This document shows, in pieces, positions 8,591 to 17,723 of a stretch of DNA of 64,000 bases (the first letter of the stretch is position 1; every line of letters begins with the position of its first letter). The notes below the pieces were generated by a model. That model did no database searches. It was not told the DNA's origin and saw only the letters and a list, made by a program, of their open reading frames with translations. Source of the stretch: Pedobacter petrophilus (GTDB lineage: Bacteria > Bacteroidota > Bacteroidia > Sphingobacteriales > Sphingobacteriaceae); the NCBI RefSeq assembly GCF_009674725.1, contig NZ_WKKH01000008.1, forward strand, positions 62,001-126,000. The letters are read 5' to 3'. Made by a program: the position numbers and the translations under genes.

Positions 8591-8598
8591 TAATTTTG
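8591..8598 (+). promoter_or_regulatory. -7 box of the lptD promoter
   Basis: TAATTTTG is an exact match to TAnnTTTG, 48 nt before the TTG start of lptD. It lies in a 74-nt divergent gap whose other strand carries the amidase -7 box. No convincing -33 TTG was found. Confidence 0.45.
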
Positions 8599-8622
8599 AA
8601 CGTTTTTGATTAAACATCTGTG

Positions 8623-8630
8623 CAAAAATA
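8623..8630 (-). promoter_or_regulatory. -7 box of the amidase promoter
   Basis: On the minus strand TATTTTTG matches TAnnTTTG, 50 nt before the amidase start at 8572. It supports that start rather than 8638. Confidence 0.45.
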
Positions 8631-8646
8631 ACATTCAAATACGAAT

Positions 8647-11322
8647 TTGAAACTTCTTAAGAGCTCTATTTTACTAATTTCTGTCATTTTATTAACACTT
8701 GCTGTTGGTAAAGCTAACGCGTTTTCCCGTTTTTCATTGCAGCAGATCATCCAGCAAGACACTTCTAAAAAGGATACTTCCAAAAAACAATCCAAAAATA
8801 CCAGTGGTCTGGATCAAAAAGTGGAGTATAAAGCCGACTCGGTGAAATACAGTAAAAACAAGAGTATCATTTACTTATATGGCAACGCCAGGGTACTCTA
8901 TGGTGATTTTGAACTGGATGCAGATTTTATTCGATACGACTCTGAAAAAAAAGTAATTTTTGCCAGTGGAAGGACGGATCCTAAAACAAATAAATATGTA
9001 GGCAAGCCGATTTTTAAGTCTGGTGCCGAAGGATCAGCAATTGCAGATTCGATTTATTATAATTCGGAAACCACTCGTGCAAAAGTTTTTGGTGTGTTTT
9101 CCGAGCAGGAGGGAGGTTTCTTCTCTGGCGGGCAAAGTAAAAAGCAAATTGATGATGAACTGCACATTAAAAATGTAATGTACAGTACTTGTAATTTACC
9201 ACACCCGCACTTTGGTTTAATGATATCCAAAGGTGTGGTGACCGAAAAGCAGATCATTACTGGTCCGGTTTATATGATTATCGAGGATATCCCTACGCCA
9301 CTGGGCCTGCCATTTGCCTTTTTTCCCAAACCGAATAAAAGAACCTCTGGTATTATTCTACCTTCACCGGGGGAAGATGCCACAAGAGGATTTTTCCTTC
9401 AAAATGGCGGTTATTATCTTGGATTAAATGATTATTGGGATGCAAAACTTTTAGGGAGTATCTACACCAATGGTTCCTATGAAACCAGTGTAAACTCGCA
9501 GTATATCAAGCGATATAAGTATTCGGGTAACATTGGTATCAATTATGCTAGTGTCAAAAACGGCCTCGAAGGTACAGAAGCGTTTGAAAATCCGAATAAA
9601 GATTTTAGTATCCGGTGGTCCCACTCTCAAAATGCAAATGCAAACCCGGGAACAACTTTTAGTGCGAGTGTAAACATTACATCAAGCAGTTATTACACCA
9701 ATACAGCAGCCAACCAAACTTACGATATCAGGGCTATTGCAAACAACACTACTAATAGTAGTATCAGTTATGCCAGAACATTCTCCAACAATATGAATTA
9801 CTCGTTATCCATGACGAGTAACCAAACGTTGAGTACCAGAGATGTTTCCATCAGATTGCCGGAAGCTACATTTAACGTTCCAACATTTAGCCCCTTTGAT
9901 TCAAAAACAAGGGTTGGAGAACAAAAATGGTATCAGAAAATTACCGTTGGGTATGCCTTATTAGGAACGAACGCAATTGATACCAAGGATAGTTTATTAT
10001 TTCAAAATGATGGATTGAAGCGATTACGATCGGGTTTCTCTCATAACATTCCCGTAAATATGTCTTTCACGGCATTGAAATATCTAAACTTTTCACTCGG
10101 TGGTACCTATAATGAGGTTTGGAATTTTCAGTCTATTCGTAACCGCTACACCAGGTTTGCCGATGATACTTATACAGCGAGAACTGATACCATTAGTGGT
10201 TTCAAAAGGGCAGGTAGTTATAATCTATCGACCAGCATGTCGACTAAAATTTACGGTTTGAAGGTTTTCAAAAATCTTGGAAACATTAAAGCCTTGCGAC
10301 ATGTAATGACACCGAATGTATCTTTCAATTATTCTCCGGATTTTACCAGAGCAGGAAAGGGACCGTTTGAAGCTATAATCGATCAGAATGATCGGCCTAT
10401 TGTTGATGCCAACGGTATTCCACTTACTTATTCTACTTTTCAGGGAATGGCTTATCAAGGATCTTTTTCCGGTAAAAGCGCTTCAATAGGATTTGGCGTA
10501 GATAATACTGTTGAGTTAAAAGTGAAATCGAGCAAAGATACAACAGGTACAGGAGAACGAAAAATTCCGATTATCCAGGGGTTGAGCATTAACGGCTCTT
10601 ATAATTTCTTAGCAACAAGAAATAAACTTTCTACCCTAGGTTTTAGTGGACGCTCACAGTTTACAGATAAATTGGGTATAAACTATAATGGTACATTTGA
10701 TCCTTACGACATTGAAGAATCAAGAGATGCGGCCAATAACATCATCAGAAATGCTGATGGAACTCCCGTATACATTAGAAGTAACACCTATCTGTTAAAA
10801 AGAGGCAGATTGGCCAGATTAACATCGATAGGCTTCTCGTTTGATTACAGTCTAAATCCGGAAGCATTAAAGAAAAAAAATGAAGCAAATGATAAATTAA
10901 ATGAAACAGCCAAGAATAAAGGTTTATCTCCGCTACAGTCTGAGCAACTTTCTGCTATCAGCCGTGATCCAAATGCCTTTGTTGATTTTAACATTCCCTG
11001 GAATTTTTCATTTTCTTATAGCTTTCAGTATTCCAATGATTTAGGCGTAAGCAGGACAAGTAATACACTTAACTTTAATGGCGATTTAAACCTGACACCC
11101 AAATGGAAGGTGACTTTCAATTCGGGATATGACTTTCAAAATAATGGTTTAACGCCAATGAACATTGGAATTTACCGTGATTTGCATTGCTGGGATATGA
11201 GTGTTAACTGGGTACCATACGGAGCTTATAAAAGTTATTCGTTAACACTTAAAGTAAAGGCATCAATTTTGCAAGATTTAAAACTGAGCAAGAGACAAGG
11301 TTTTTACAACACATATCAATAA
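8647..11322 (+). CDS. lptD: LPS-assembly outer membrane protein LptD/OstA-like
   Basis: The 891-residue outer-membrane protein resembles LptD, which inserts lipopolysaccharide into the outer leaflet. A signal peptide (1-26) is followed by a Ser/Lys-rich linker. A periplasmic OstA beta-jellyroll comes next (about 55-200; ADSVKYSKNKSIIYLYGNA and VLYGDFELDADFI are its repeats). A large C-terminal barrel follows, rich in alternating aromatic strands. The start codon is TTG: the signal peptide begins exactly there and no in-frame ATG lies upstream. It is divergent from the amidases and only 4 nt before cinA, so it is co-transcribed with it. LptE and the other Lpt genes are not in the window. Confidence 0.88.
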   Translation: MKLLKSSILLISVILLTLAVGKANAFSRFSLQQIIQQDTSKKDTSKKQSKNTSGLDQKVEYKADSVKYSKNKSIIYLYGNARVLYGDFELDADFIRYDSEKKVIFASGRTDPKTNKYVGKPIFKSGAEGSAIADSIYYNSETTRAKVFGVFSEQEGGFFSGGQSKKQIDDELHIKNVMYSTCNLPHPHFGLMISKGVVTEKQIITGPVYMIIEDIPTPLGLPFAFFPKPNKRTSGIILPSPGEDATRGFFLQNGGYYLGLNDYWDAKLLGSIYTNGSYETSVNSQYIKRYKYSGNIGINYASVKNGLEGTEAFENPNKDFSIRWSHSQNANANPGTTFSASVNITSSSYYTNTAANQTYDIRAIANNTTNSSISYARTFSNNMNYSLSMTSNQTLSTRDVSIRLPEATFNVPTFSPFDSKTRVGEQKWYQKITVGYALLGTNAIDTKDSLLFQNDGLKRLRSGFSHNIPVNMSFTALKYLNFSLGGTYNEVWNFQSIRNRYTRFADDTYTARTDTISGFKRAGSYNLSTSMSTKIYGLKVFKNLGNIKALRHVMTPNVSFNYSPDFTRAGKGPFEAIIDQNDRPIVDANGIPLTYSTFQGMAYQGSFSGKSASIGFGVDNTVELKVKSSKDTTGTGERKIPIIQGLSINGSYNFLATRNKLSTLGFSGRSQFTDKLGINYNGTFDPYDIEESRDAANNIIRNADGTPVYIRSNTYLLKRGRLARLTSIGFSFDYSLNPEALKKKNEANDKLNETAKNKGLSPLQSEQLSAISRDPNAFVDFNIPWNFSFSYSFQYSNDLGVSRTSNTLNFNGDLNLTPKWKVTFNSGYDFQNNGLTPMNIGIYRDLHCWDMSVNWVPYGAYKSYSLTLKVKASILQDLKLSKRQGFYNTYQ

Positions 11323-11326
11323 ATTT

Positions 11327-12580
11327 ATGTTAGCTGAAATAATAACCATTGGTGATGAAATACTCATTGGCCAAATCGTTGATACCAATTCTGCCTGGAT
11401 GGCTAAACAGCTAAATCTAATTGGTGTTTCTGTCAAACAGATTACCTCAGTTTCTGATGATGAAGCGCATATCCTGTCTTCACTTGCGCAGGCAGAGGAA
11501 AGGGCCGATCTGATTTTGATTACCGGAGGTTTGGGGCCAACAAAAGATGATATTACGAAAAAGACGCTGGCGAAGTATTTCGGTATGGGTTTTCGCAGTG
11601 ATGCAGGTGCACTGGAAATGGTCACCTCTATTTTTAAAAAATACAATAGGCCATTAATAGATATCAATATTCAGCAGGCAGACGTTCCTGATGGTTGCGA
11701 GGTCATTGTAAACAAGAACGGAACCGCGCCATGTATGTGGTTCGAACAAAATGATAAAATATTCGTTTCAATGCCAGGTGTTCCATTTGAAATGATGTAT
11801 TTAATGGATGATGAGATTTTACCCAGAATCAAATCCAGATTTACATTACCATCAATTGTTCACAAAACTATTTTAACCGCGAACATTGGAGAATCTTTCC
11901 TGGCAAAGGAAATTGAAGAAATCGAAGATATCCTTCCAGATCATATTAAACTGGCTTACTTACCGAAATTAGGACAGGTGCGTTTGCGTTTATCTGCCAA
12001 AGGAACTGACGACACAACTTTGAATCAAGAGGTTGAAGTTTATGCAAAACAAATCATATCGAAAATTCAGAAGTTTGTTGTTGTTGATGAAGATGTTCCG
12101 TTTGAAAAAGCGATTTTAAATATAATGAAAGATCGTGGAGTGACACTATCGACCGCAGAAAGTTGTACAGGTGGTTATATTGCCCATTTGATTACACAAC
12201 ATCCTGGCTGTTCATCAGTTTATTGGGGTGGGGCAGTGGCTTATGCTTACGCATTAAAAGAATCTATTCTCGGGGTTCAGGAAAGTACGCTGAATCAGTT
12301 TGGTGCCGTGAGTGAGGAAACAGTAAAAGAAATGGCAGAAGGTGCTATAAAACATTTCAAAACAGATTACGCCATTGCGGTAAGCGGCATAGCAGGGCCG
12401 GATGGTGGAACAGATGATAAGCCGGTGGGCACAGTTTGGATTGCCATTTCAAATAAAAATAAAACGGTAGCTAAAGTGTTCACCTTCAGCAACAAACGTA
12501 TTCAAAATATCGAACGTTCTGCTGCATCGGCATTAACGATGCTCTTAAATCTACTTAAGGAAGACGGGTTGAAAGAATAA
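11327..12580 (+). CDS. cinA: CinA: competence/damage-inducible protein, nicotinamide-nucleotide amidohydrolase
   Basis: The 417-residue two-domain protein has an N-terminal MoCF/COG1058 domain (1-about 170; AEIITIGDEILIG and LILITGGLGPTKDD motifs), usually linked to ADP-ribose pyrophosphatase activity. The C-terminal PncC domain (about 260-410; STAESCTGG and AVSGIAGPDGG) deamidates NMN and so recycles pyridine nucleotides. It starts 4 nt after the lptD stop. The combination of lptD with cinA is a chromosomal neighbourhood, not an obvious pathway. A competence gene (comEC) lies elsewhere in the window, but no link between them is visible. Confidence 0.94.
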   Translation: MLAEIITIGDEILIGQIVDTNSAWMAKQLNLIGVSVKQITSVSDDEAHILSSLAQAEERADLILITGGLGPTKDDITKKTLAKYFGMGFRSDAGALEMVTSIFKKYNRPLIDINIQQADVPDGCEVIVNKNGTAPCMWFEQNDKIFVSMPGVPFEMMYLMDDEILPRIKSRFTLPSIVHKTILTANIGESFLAKEIEEIEDILPDHIKLAYLPKLGQVRLRLSAKGTDDTTLNQEVEVYAKQIISKIQKFVVVDEDVPFEKAILNIMKDRGVTLSTAESCTGGYIAHLITQHPGCSSVYWGGAVAYAYALKESILGVQESTLNQFGAVSEETVKEMAEGAIKHFKTDYAIAVSGIAGPDGGTDDKPVGTVWIAISNKNKTVAKVFTFSNKRIQNIERSAASALTMLLNLLKEDGLKE

Positions 12581-12586
12581 AAACTG

Positions 12587-12594
12587 TATTTTTG
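12587..12594 (+). promoter_or_regulatory. -7 box of the E2 acyltransferase promoter
   Basis: TATTTTTG matches TAnnTTTG, 33 nt before the E2 start and directly after the cinA stop. A TTG lies 15 nt upstream, shorter than the usual 19-nt spacer. Confidence 0.45.
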
Positions 12595-12627
12595 TGGCAA
12601 TACCAATATAATATACTTTAGTTTAAT

Positions 12628-13974
12628 ATGGCTCAATACGAATTATTGTTACCAAAAATGGGTGAGAGCGTTGCCGAAGCAACGGTAATTAAATGGGTAA
12701 AACAGCCTGGTGATACTATTGATTTAGATGATACTATTTTAGAGATTGCAACCGATAAGGTTGACTCTGAAGTACCGTCGCCTGTTGCTGGTAAATTGGT
12801 CAAACAACTATTTCAGGAAAATGACGTTGCGCAAGTAGGTGATGTGATTGCAATTATAGAAACTGAGGGAACTTCTGAATCAAAGGCGGAAGACCAGGCA
12901 ACTGCCCCCGCCACTCCTGAAGAAAAGCCAGCGCCTATTCCAGGTATTGCACAACTTCCGGTAGAAAATGTAACTGCACCAGCTAATTTTTCAGCCTCAG
13001 ACCGGTTCTATTCTCCATTGGTTAAAAGCATTGCTTCTCAAGAAAATATCCCGGTTTCAGAATTGGATGCAATCAAAGGATCTGGTGCTGATGGCCGTTT
13101 AAACAAGGATGATTTATTAAATTATATTGCGAATAAAAATGGAGGTAGTCAAGTTCCTCCATCGCCTGTATCTGCTTCAACTTCTGTTCCTGTGGTCGAA
13201 ATGCCTTCGCCGCCTAAAGTTGATCCTCCTGGTGCAAGTAAACCATCCACAACATCGGTTTCCGGTGGGGATGAGATTATTGAAATGGACAGAATGCGAA
13301 AACTTATCGCAGATCATATGGTGATGAGTAAAACGACTTCACCTCATGTAACTTCATTTGTAGAGGCCGATGTAACCAATATGGTACTATGGCGCAATAA
13401 GGTGAAAAATGCTTTCGAGAAGCGCGAAAATGAAAAAATTACTTTTACCCCGATTTTTATAGAGGCAGTAGCAAAAGCAATTAAAGATTTCCCTATGATT
13501 AATGTTTCTGTTAACGGAACACAAATTATTAAGAAGCGGGATATTAATATCGGCATGGCTGCTGCTTTACCAAGCGGTAACCTTATTGTGCCTGTAATTA
13601 GAAATGCGGATCAATTAAACCTGGTTGGTTTAACTAAGGCCGTAAACGACCTTGCTTTAAGGGCAAAAAATTCCAAGTTAAAACCTGATGAAACTCAAGG
13701 GGGAACATTCACGTTAACAAATGTTGGTTCTTTCGGGAATGTAATGGGTACGCCAATCATTAACCAACCTCAGGTAGCCATTTTGGCTGTTGGTGCCATT
13801 AAAAAGAAACCTGCAGTTTTAGAGACAGCACATGGCGATGTAATTGCTATTCGCCACATGATGTTTCTTTCACTTTCTTATGATCACAGAGTGGTTGATG
13901 GTTCTTTAGGCGGGATGTTCGTTCGCAGGGTTGCAGACTATCTGGAAAACTGGGATTTTAATAGAGAGATTTAA
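12628..13974 (+). CDS. Dihydrolipoamide acyltransferase (E2) of a 2-oxoacid dehydrogenase complex
   Basis: The 448-residue E2 core subunit transfers the acyl group to CoA. One lipoyl domain (1-about 80) has the lipoylated Lys at 44 in the motif ATDKVDS. An Ala/Pro linker follows, then a peripheral-subunit-binding domain (about 125-170; YSPLVKSIA and GSGADGRL), a second linker, and the catalytic domain with SYDHRVVDG (His 420). The single lipoyl domain and overall pattern resemble Bacteroidota E2 proteins annotated for branched-chain 2-oxoacids; pyruvate is an alternative. E1 and E3 genes are not adjacent. A terminator follows. Confidence 0.9.
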   Translation: MAQYELLLPKMGESVAEATVIKWVKQPGDTIDLDDTILEIATDKVDSEVPSPVAGKLVKQLFQENDVAQVGDVIAIIETEGTSESKAEDQATAPATPEEKPAPIPGIAQLPVENVTAPANFSASDRFYSPLVKSIASQENIPVSELDAIKGSGADGRLNKDDLLNYIANKNGGSQVPPSPVSASTSVPVVEMPSPPKVDPPGASKPSTTSVSGGDEIIEMDRMRKLIADHMVMSKTTSPHVTSFVEADVTNMVLWRNKVKNAFEKRENEKITFTPIFIEAVAKAIKDFPMINVSVNGTQIIKKRDINIGMAAALPSGNLIVPVIRNADQLNLVGLTKAVNDLALRAKNSKLKPDETQGGTFTLTNVGSFGNVMGTPIINQPQVAILAVGAIKKKPAVLETAHGDVIAIRHMMFLSLSYDHRVVDGSLGGMFVRRVADYLENWDFNREI

Positions 13975-14017
13975 AAATAAAATTCACGAGGCCGAGGCTC
14001 ATAAAAACGTTATCTAC

Positions 14018-14056
14018 GCTCCGATTCATATTTTATGGATTGGAGCATTTTTATTT
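14018..14056 (+). terminator. Terminator after the E2 gene
   Basis: GCTCCGATTCAT pairs with ATGGATTGGAGC (two G-U wobbles) over a short AT loop and is followed by ATTTTTATTT. Confidence 0.75.
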
Positions 14057-14098
14057 CAAGCGTAACTTCTCCAAACCATTCGAATTGCTTATTGTTTT

Positions 14099-14140
14099 TA
14101 GTAAATAGTAAATAGTAAATAGTAAATAGTAAATAGTAAA
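14099..14140 (+). repeat. Six perfect copies of the 7-bp repeat TAGTAAA
   Basis: Six head-to-tail copies, 42 bp, end one base before the thioredoxin start codon. The unit length is not a multiple of three and every unit carries TAG and TAA, so the array stops all three forward frames. It forms the whole proximal 5' leader of trxA. Confidence 0.95.
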
Positions 14141-14141
14141 T

Positions 14142-14438
14142 ATGTCTAAATTTTCGGAATTAATAAATAGCGAAAAACCTGTTCTAATCGATTTCTTTGC
14201 CGAGTGGTGTGGCCCTTGCAAAATGATGAAACCAATTTTGGAGCAATTGAAAAGTCAGGTTGGCGATGCTGTTGCCATCATCAAAGTTGATATCGATAAG
14301 AATCCAGGTGCAGCATCGGCATATAATGTACAAAGTGTTCCTACCTTAATGTTATTTAAAGGGGGTAAACAATTATGGAGACAAAGTGGGGTGGTACAGG
14401 CAGCACAGCTGAAGCAAGTTATAGATTCGAATCGGTAG
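14142..14438 (+). CDS. trxA: Thioredoxin
   Basis: The 98-residue cytoplasmic thioredoxin reduces protein disulfides. The active site is WCGPC (22-26), the cis-Pro loop is SVPTLMLF, and there is no signal peptide. The protein is slightly shorter than E. coli TrxA. The start codon directly follows the TAGTAAA array. It ends 0 nt from the stop of the convergent pdeM gene, so the two genes are tail to tail without a visible terminator. Confidence 0.95.
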   Translation: MSKFSELINSEKPVLIDFFAEWCGPCKMMKPILEQLKSQVGDAVAIIKVDIDKNPGAASAYNVQSVPTLMLFKGGKQLWRQSGVVQAAQLKQVIDSNR

Positions 14439-15077
14439 CTAAACTTCTAATACATTACCAGGCGTTACTGCAAAAATTCTTTCTTTTGTTTTAGGGTAAA
14501 TGTTGTATAGTCCTGTGAATAAGCTAAATGCGGGCAAGACTGCATATTCATTGCCAAAATAAAAACAAGGGAATTTTAGGCGTTGTTTTGCTTTTCCAAC
14601 AATGGTTACCCCCGGATGGATATGGCCACTAATGGGATAAAGTTCTTCTTTAGTATTTTGCGGAGCATCATGAATAAAACAAAAGGGACCTAAGCAAAAA
14701 CTTGGTTCATGAATTTCAATATGCATGGCTGCATAATCTGCAGAAGTTAGCCGGTCGTGATTTCCTTTTACCAGTAACAGATGGAGGTTCTGATATTGCT
14801 TTTGCCAAACTGCAAAGTCATCAATATCGGCGTTTAAGCCATGATGAAACATATCGCCGTTGATCAATAACGTTTCTGGCTTATATTTTTCGATAAGTAA
14901 ACTTAAGCGATGTAAATCGCTTTGTGCTATGGTAGATGGCACCTGAACACCTGCTTGCCGAAAGTGAGCAGATTTACCCAGATGCAAATCGCTAATGGCT
15001 AAAAGTTGGTGTTTTGGTAAGTATAAAGCCCTTTCCTTATCTAAAATCAGTTCTTCCCCGTGGCTTGTTATGGTCAT
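14439..15077 (-). CDS. pdeM: Ligase-associated DNA damage response endonuclease PdeM (metallophosphoesterase)
   Basis: The 212-residue calcineurin-like phosphoesterase shows the family motifs in order: SDLHLGK, NGDMFHH, KGNHDR and SGHIHP (two-metal site). It is the last gene of the four-gene ligase-associated DNA repair operon whose other members lie directly upstream. The start at 15077 (MTITSHGEELIL) is preferred to the ATG at 15098, which falls inside a dispersed palindromic repeat. The family is thought to act as a nuclease in DNA break processing; the substrate is not shown by the sequence. Confidence 0.88.
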   Translation of the reverse strand: MTITSHGEELILDKERALYLPKHQLLAISDLHLGKSAHFRQAGVQVPSTIAQSDLHRLSLLIEKYKPETLLINGDMFHHGLNADIDDFAVWQKQYQNLHLLLVKGNHDRLTSADYAAMHIEIHEPSFCLGPFCFIHDAPQNTKEELYPISGHIHPGVTIVGKAKQRLKFPCFYFGNEYAVLPAFSLFTGLYNIYPKTKERIFAVTPGNVLEV

Positions 15078-15092
15078 TGTATTTTTTCCTAT

Positions 15093-15149
15093 TGTCATCC
15101 TGAGCTTGTCGAAGGACTTTTGAGGTGTTTCGACAAGCTCATCATGACA
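15093..15149. repeat. Dispersed palindromic intergenic repeat (TGTCATCCTGAGCTTGTCGA type)
   Basis: The arms TGTCATCCTGAGCTTGTCGA(A) and TTCGACAAGCTCATCATGAC(A) are 21 nt each, pair with two mismatches and enclose a 15-nt loop. I recognise this as a sequence common between genes in Bacteroidota genomes. It sits between the helicase stop (15156) and the pdeM start (15077), inside the repair operon, so it will form a hairpin in the mRNA. Confidence 0.85.
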
Positions 15150-15155
15150 GGTGAT

Positions 15156-17633
15156 TTATATAATTTTCTCTGATTCGGCTTTCATTCTGGCGATTCGTTG
15201 TTCCAATTCTTCCGAGCTCATATTTTCTCTTAAACTATCAACTTTAATTGGAAAAGATAATGGCGTGAAACTTTCAGGATTGGTAATTATAATTGCTCCG
15301 TTCTGAATCCGGTCCAAAGCAGCGGCTAATCTTGGTTCTTCCAGTTGTTGGTAAAATACTTCATCGTATGCCTGGCGCAAAAGTAAATTATGTTTGTCGT
15401 AATCACTAAAAACATTAAAAAATAAACCTGCAGATGACTGGAGGTGTTTATTGGCTACGTATTTTCCCGGATAACCCTGGAAAACCAAACCAGATATACA
15501 GGCAATATCCCGGAATTTCCTTCGGGCCATTTCTGTTGAATTAATACTTAAAGTAATATCGTCTGTTAAATTTTTGGGCGAAAATACTTCGTAAGCGATG
15601 GATTCATCCATAGGGATTTCAGTTTCACTTAAGAGTTCAAAGCCATAATCGTTCATTGCGATGGAAAAGCTAATTGGTAGTAATTTACTTAAACGATAAG
15701 CGACCAAAGCTGCTAAAACCTCATGAACCAATCTTCCTTCGAAAGGATATGCAAAAAGGTGAAACCCTTCTTTATTGTTAATTAATTCGATCAGTAATTC
15801 ATCATTTCTAGGTACATGCGATCGTTTTTCCTGCAGTAAAAATAGCGGATAAACGGAGTCAAGTTCCTCATCCTGATGGGTTTTGTCAAGTGCTTCATTG
15901 TATTTTCTACGTAAAACAGCACCCAGATTTGATGAGAGTGGCAATCTGCCCCCATTCCAGCTTGGAGAGATGGCATTTTTCTGTTTACTGTTTCTAACAA
16001 TAACAGTCATGTCTTTCACCTGAACAAATTCCAATACCCGCCCGGCTAATCTGAAATTATCGCCAGCTTTCAGGCGGGTAACAAAATATTCTTCAACCAT
16101 GCCGATATAACCACCAGAAAGAAATTTGACTTTTAACATGGCATCACTTACAATGGTACCGATATGTAATCGATGACGCATCGCTAATTGCCGGCTTTTA
16201 ACTTTCCAAAGTCCATCTTCATCTTTCGTAACCTTTTTAAATTCATTATAAGCGCCTAAGCTATCGCCACCTGAAGTAATGAATTGCATTACCCATGACC
16301 ATTCTTCCGGCAAAATCAGTTTGAAGGCATGGGTATTTTTGATTTCCTCAAAAATAATTTTATCATCAAAACCGTCTCCAATGGCAAGCGTAACCAGGTA
16401 TTGAACCAAAGTATCAAATACCATAATAAATGGTTCACGGCTTTCTATATTATTATTTTTAGCGGCTTCTTTAATCGCTGCTGCTTCGACTAATTCCAAA
16501 GCATGCGTTGGCAGGAAATAAATTTTAGAAACTTCGTGAGGGGAGTGACCTGAGCGGCCGGCACGTTGCAAAAACCTGGCGACCCCTTTTGGTGATCCTA
16601 CCTGTACAACTGTATCAACAGGTTTAAAATCTACTCCTAAATCTAACGAAGAAGTTGCGATTACGGCTTTTAATTGCCCGGTGTGTAAGGCATCTTCGAT
16701 CCAGTTTCGGAGTTCAAAATCAATGGAGCCATGGTGGATGGCAATCCTGCCTGCAAGTTCTGGTTCGAGGTTTAGTAAATGTTGATACCACATCTCAGAC
16801 TGCCCTCTGGTATTGATGAAGATTAAGGTTGTTTTGCTTTTTTCGATGATGGGTAATAACTTATAAGCTAATTTCAAACCCAGGTGGCCGGCCCATGGCA
16901 AGGTTTCAATATCATCAGGTATGATGGATTTGATAATGATTTTTTTTTCTAAATCTGCTTTTACAATAATCCGTTTAGCTTCCAGGTTTGGTTCTAAAAC
17001 ATCAAGTGCTTCTTCAATATTTCCGATGGTTGCAGAAATTCCCCAAACCCTTAAAAATTGGTTTTTCTCTAATTTTTGTAATCCTTTTATTCTCGATACA
17101 GCAAGTTCTACCAATACACCACGTTTACTACCTAGCAGTTCATGCCATTCATCGGCAACAATACATTTTAAGTTCTTGAATAGGGTAGAGGAACCTTTTT
17201 GTGCCAGGAGTAGATGCAGACTCTCTGGTGTAATTAATAAAATTTCGGGCATTGACTTCTTCTGCTGAACCTTTTCTGCCTGCGAGGTATCACCATTTCT
17301 TACGCCTACATGCCAGTCTAAATCCAGCTCGAGTAAAGTTTCTCTCATGGCTCTGGCTACATCTTTCGCCAACGATCTGAGCGGCGTAATCCAGATGAGT
17401 TGTAAACGATCTTTTGCTTTTTTGTTATTTATTTCGGATGCATTTAAAGCCTCAATAACCACTGCTAAAAACAAAGAAAACGTTTTACCAAAACCAGTTG
17501 GGGCATTTACCAAACCGCTGTAACCATTGAGATAGTATTGCCAGGCATCCTCCTGAAATTGAAAAGGCTTGCGCTTATTTAATTTCAGCCAGGATTTTAT
17601 CTTTTTATAACCTTTGGTTTTGGTTTGATCCAT
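15156..17633 (-). CDS. Ligase-associated DNA damage response DEXH-box helicase (Lhr-like)
   Basis: The 825-residue superfamily 2 helicase belongs to the Lhr-core type. Motif I is PTGFGKT (45-51), motif II is DEWH, motif III is GISATIG, motif V/VI is TSSLDLGVDF then QRAGRSGH. A winged-helix and Lhr-specific C-terminal domain follow (about 440-825). In this gene set the helicase is expected to unwind nicked or broken DNA for the ligase and nucleases. It is 90 nt after the ligase gene on the same strand. Full length and intact. Confidence 0.92.
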   Translation of the reverse strand: MDQTKTKGYKKIKSWLKLNKRKPFQFQEDAWQYYLNGYSGLVNAPTGFGKTFSLFLAVVIEALNASEINNKKAKDRLQLIWITPLRSLAKDVARAMRETLLELDLDWHVGVRNGDTSQAEKVQQKKSMPEILLITPESLHLLLAQKGSSTLFKNLKCIVADEWHELLGSKRGVLVELAVSRIKGLQKLEKNQFLRVWGISATIGNIEEALDVLEPNLEAKRIIVKADLEKKIIIKSIIPDDIETLPWAGHLGLKLAYKLLPIIEKSKTTLIFINTRGQSEMWYQHLLNLEPELAGRIAIHHGSIDFELRNWIEDALHTGQLKAVIATSSLDLGVDFKPVDTVVQVGSPKGVARFLQRAGRSGHSPHEVSKIYFLPTHALELVEAAAIKEAAKNNNIESREPFIMVFDTLVQYLVTLAIGDGFDDKIIFEEIKNTHAFKLILPEEWSWVMQFITSGGDSLGAYNEFKKVTKDEDGLWKVKSRQLAMRHRLHIGTIVSDAMLKVKFLSGGYIGMVEEYFVTRLKAGDNFRLAGRVLEFVQVKDMTVIVRNSKQKNAISPSWNGGRLPLSSNLGAVLRRKYNEALDKTHQDEELDSVYPLFLLQEKRSHVPRNDELLIELINNKEGFHLFAYPFEGRLVHEVLAALVAYRLSKLLPISFSIAMNDYGFELLSETEIPMDESIAYEVFSPKNLTDDITLSINSTEMARRKFRDIACISGLVFQGYPGKYVANKHLQSSAGLFFNVFSDYDKHNLLLRQAYDEVFYQQLEEPRLAAALDRIQNGAIIITNPESFTPLSFPIKVDSLRENMSSEELEQRIARMKAESEKII

Positions 17634-17723
17634 GTTGATATGGGGAACTAATTTAAATCGTTTTTATGAGATTACTAAATCGCTAATGTTGTAGGGTGTT
17701 TCTTTCCTTTCATAATAAAGTTT

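Noticed and set aside
8610..8638. Amidase start at 8638
   Set aside because: It would overlap the amidase promoter and leave 8 nt to lptD; the signal peptide begins at 8572.
11278..12580. cinA as evidence for a competence operon with comEC
   Set aside because: They lie more than 13 kb apart on opposite strands in unrelated operons.
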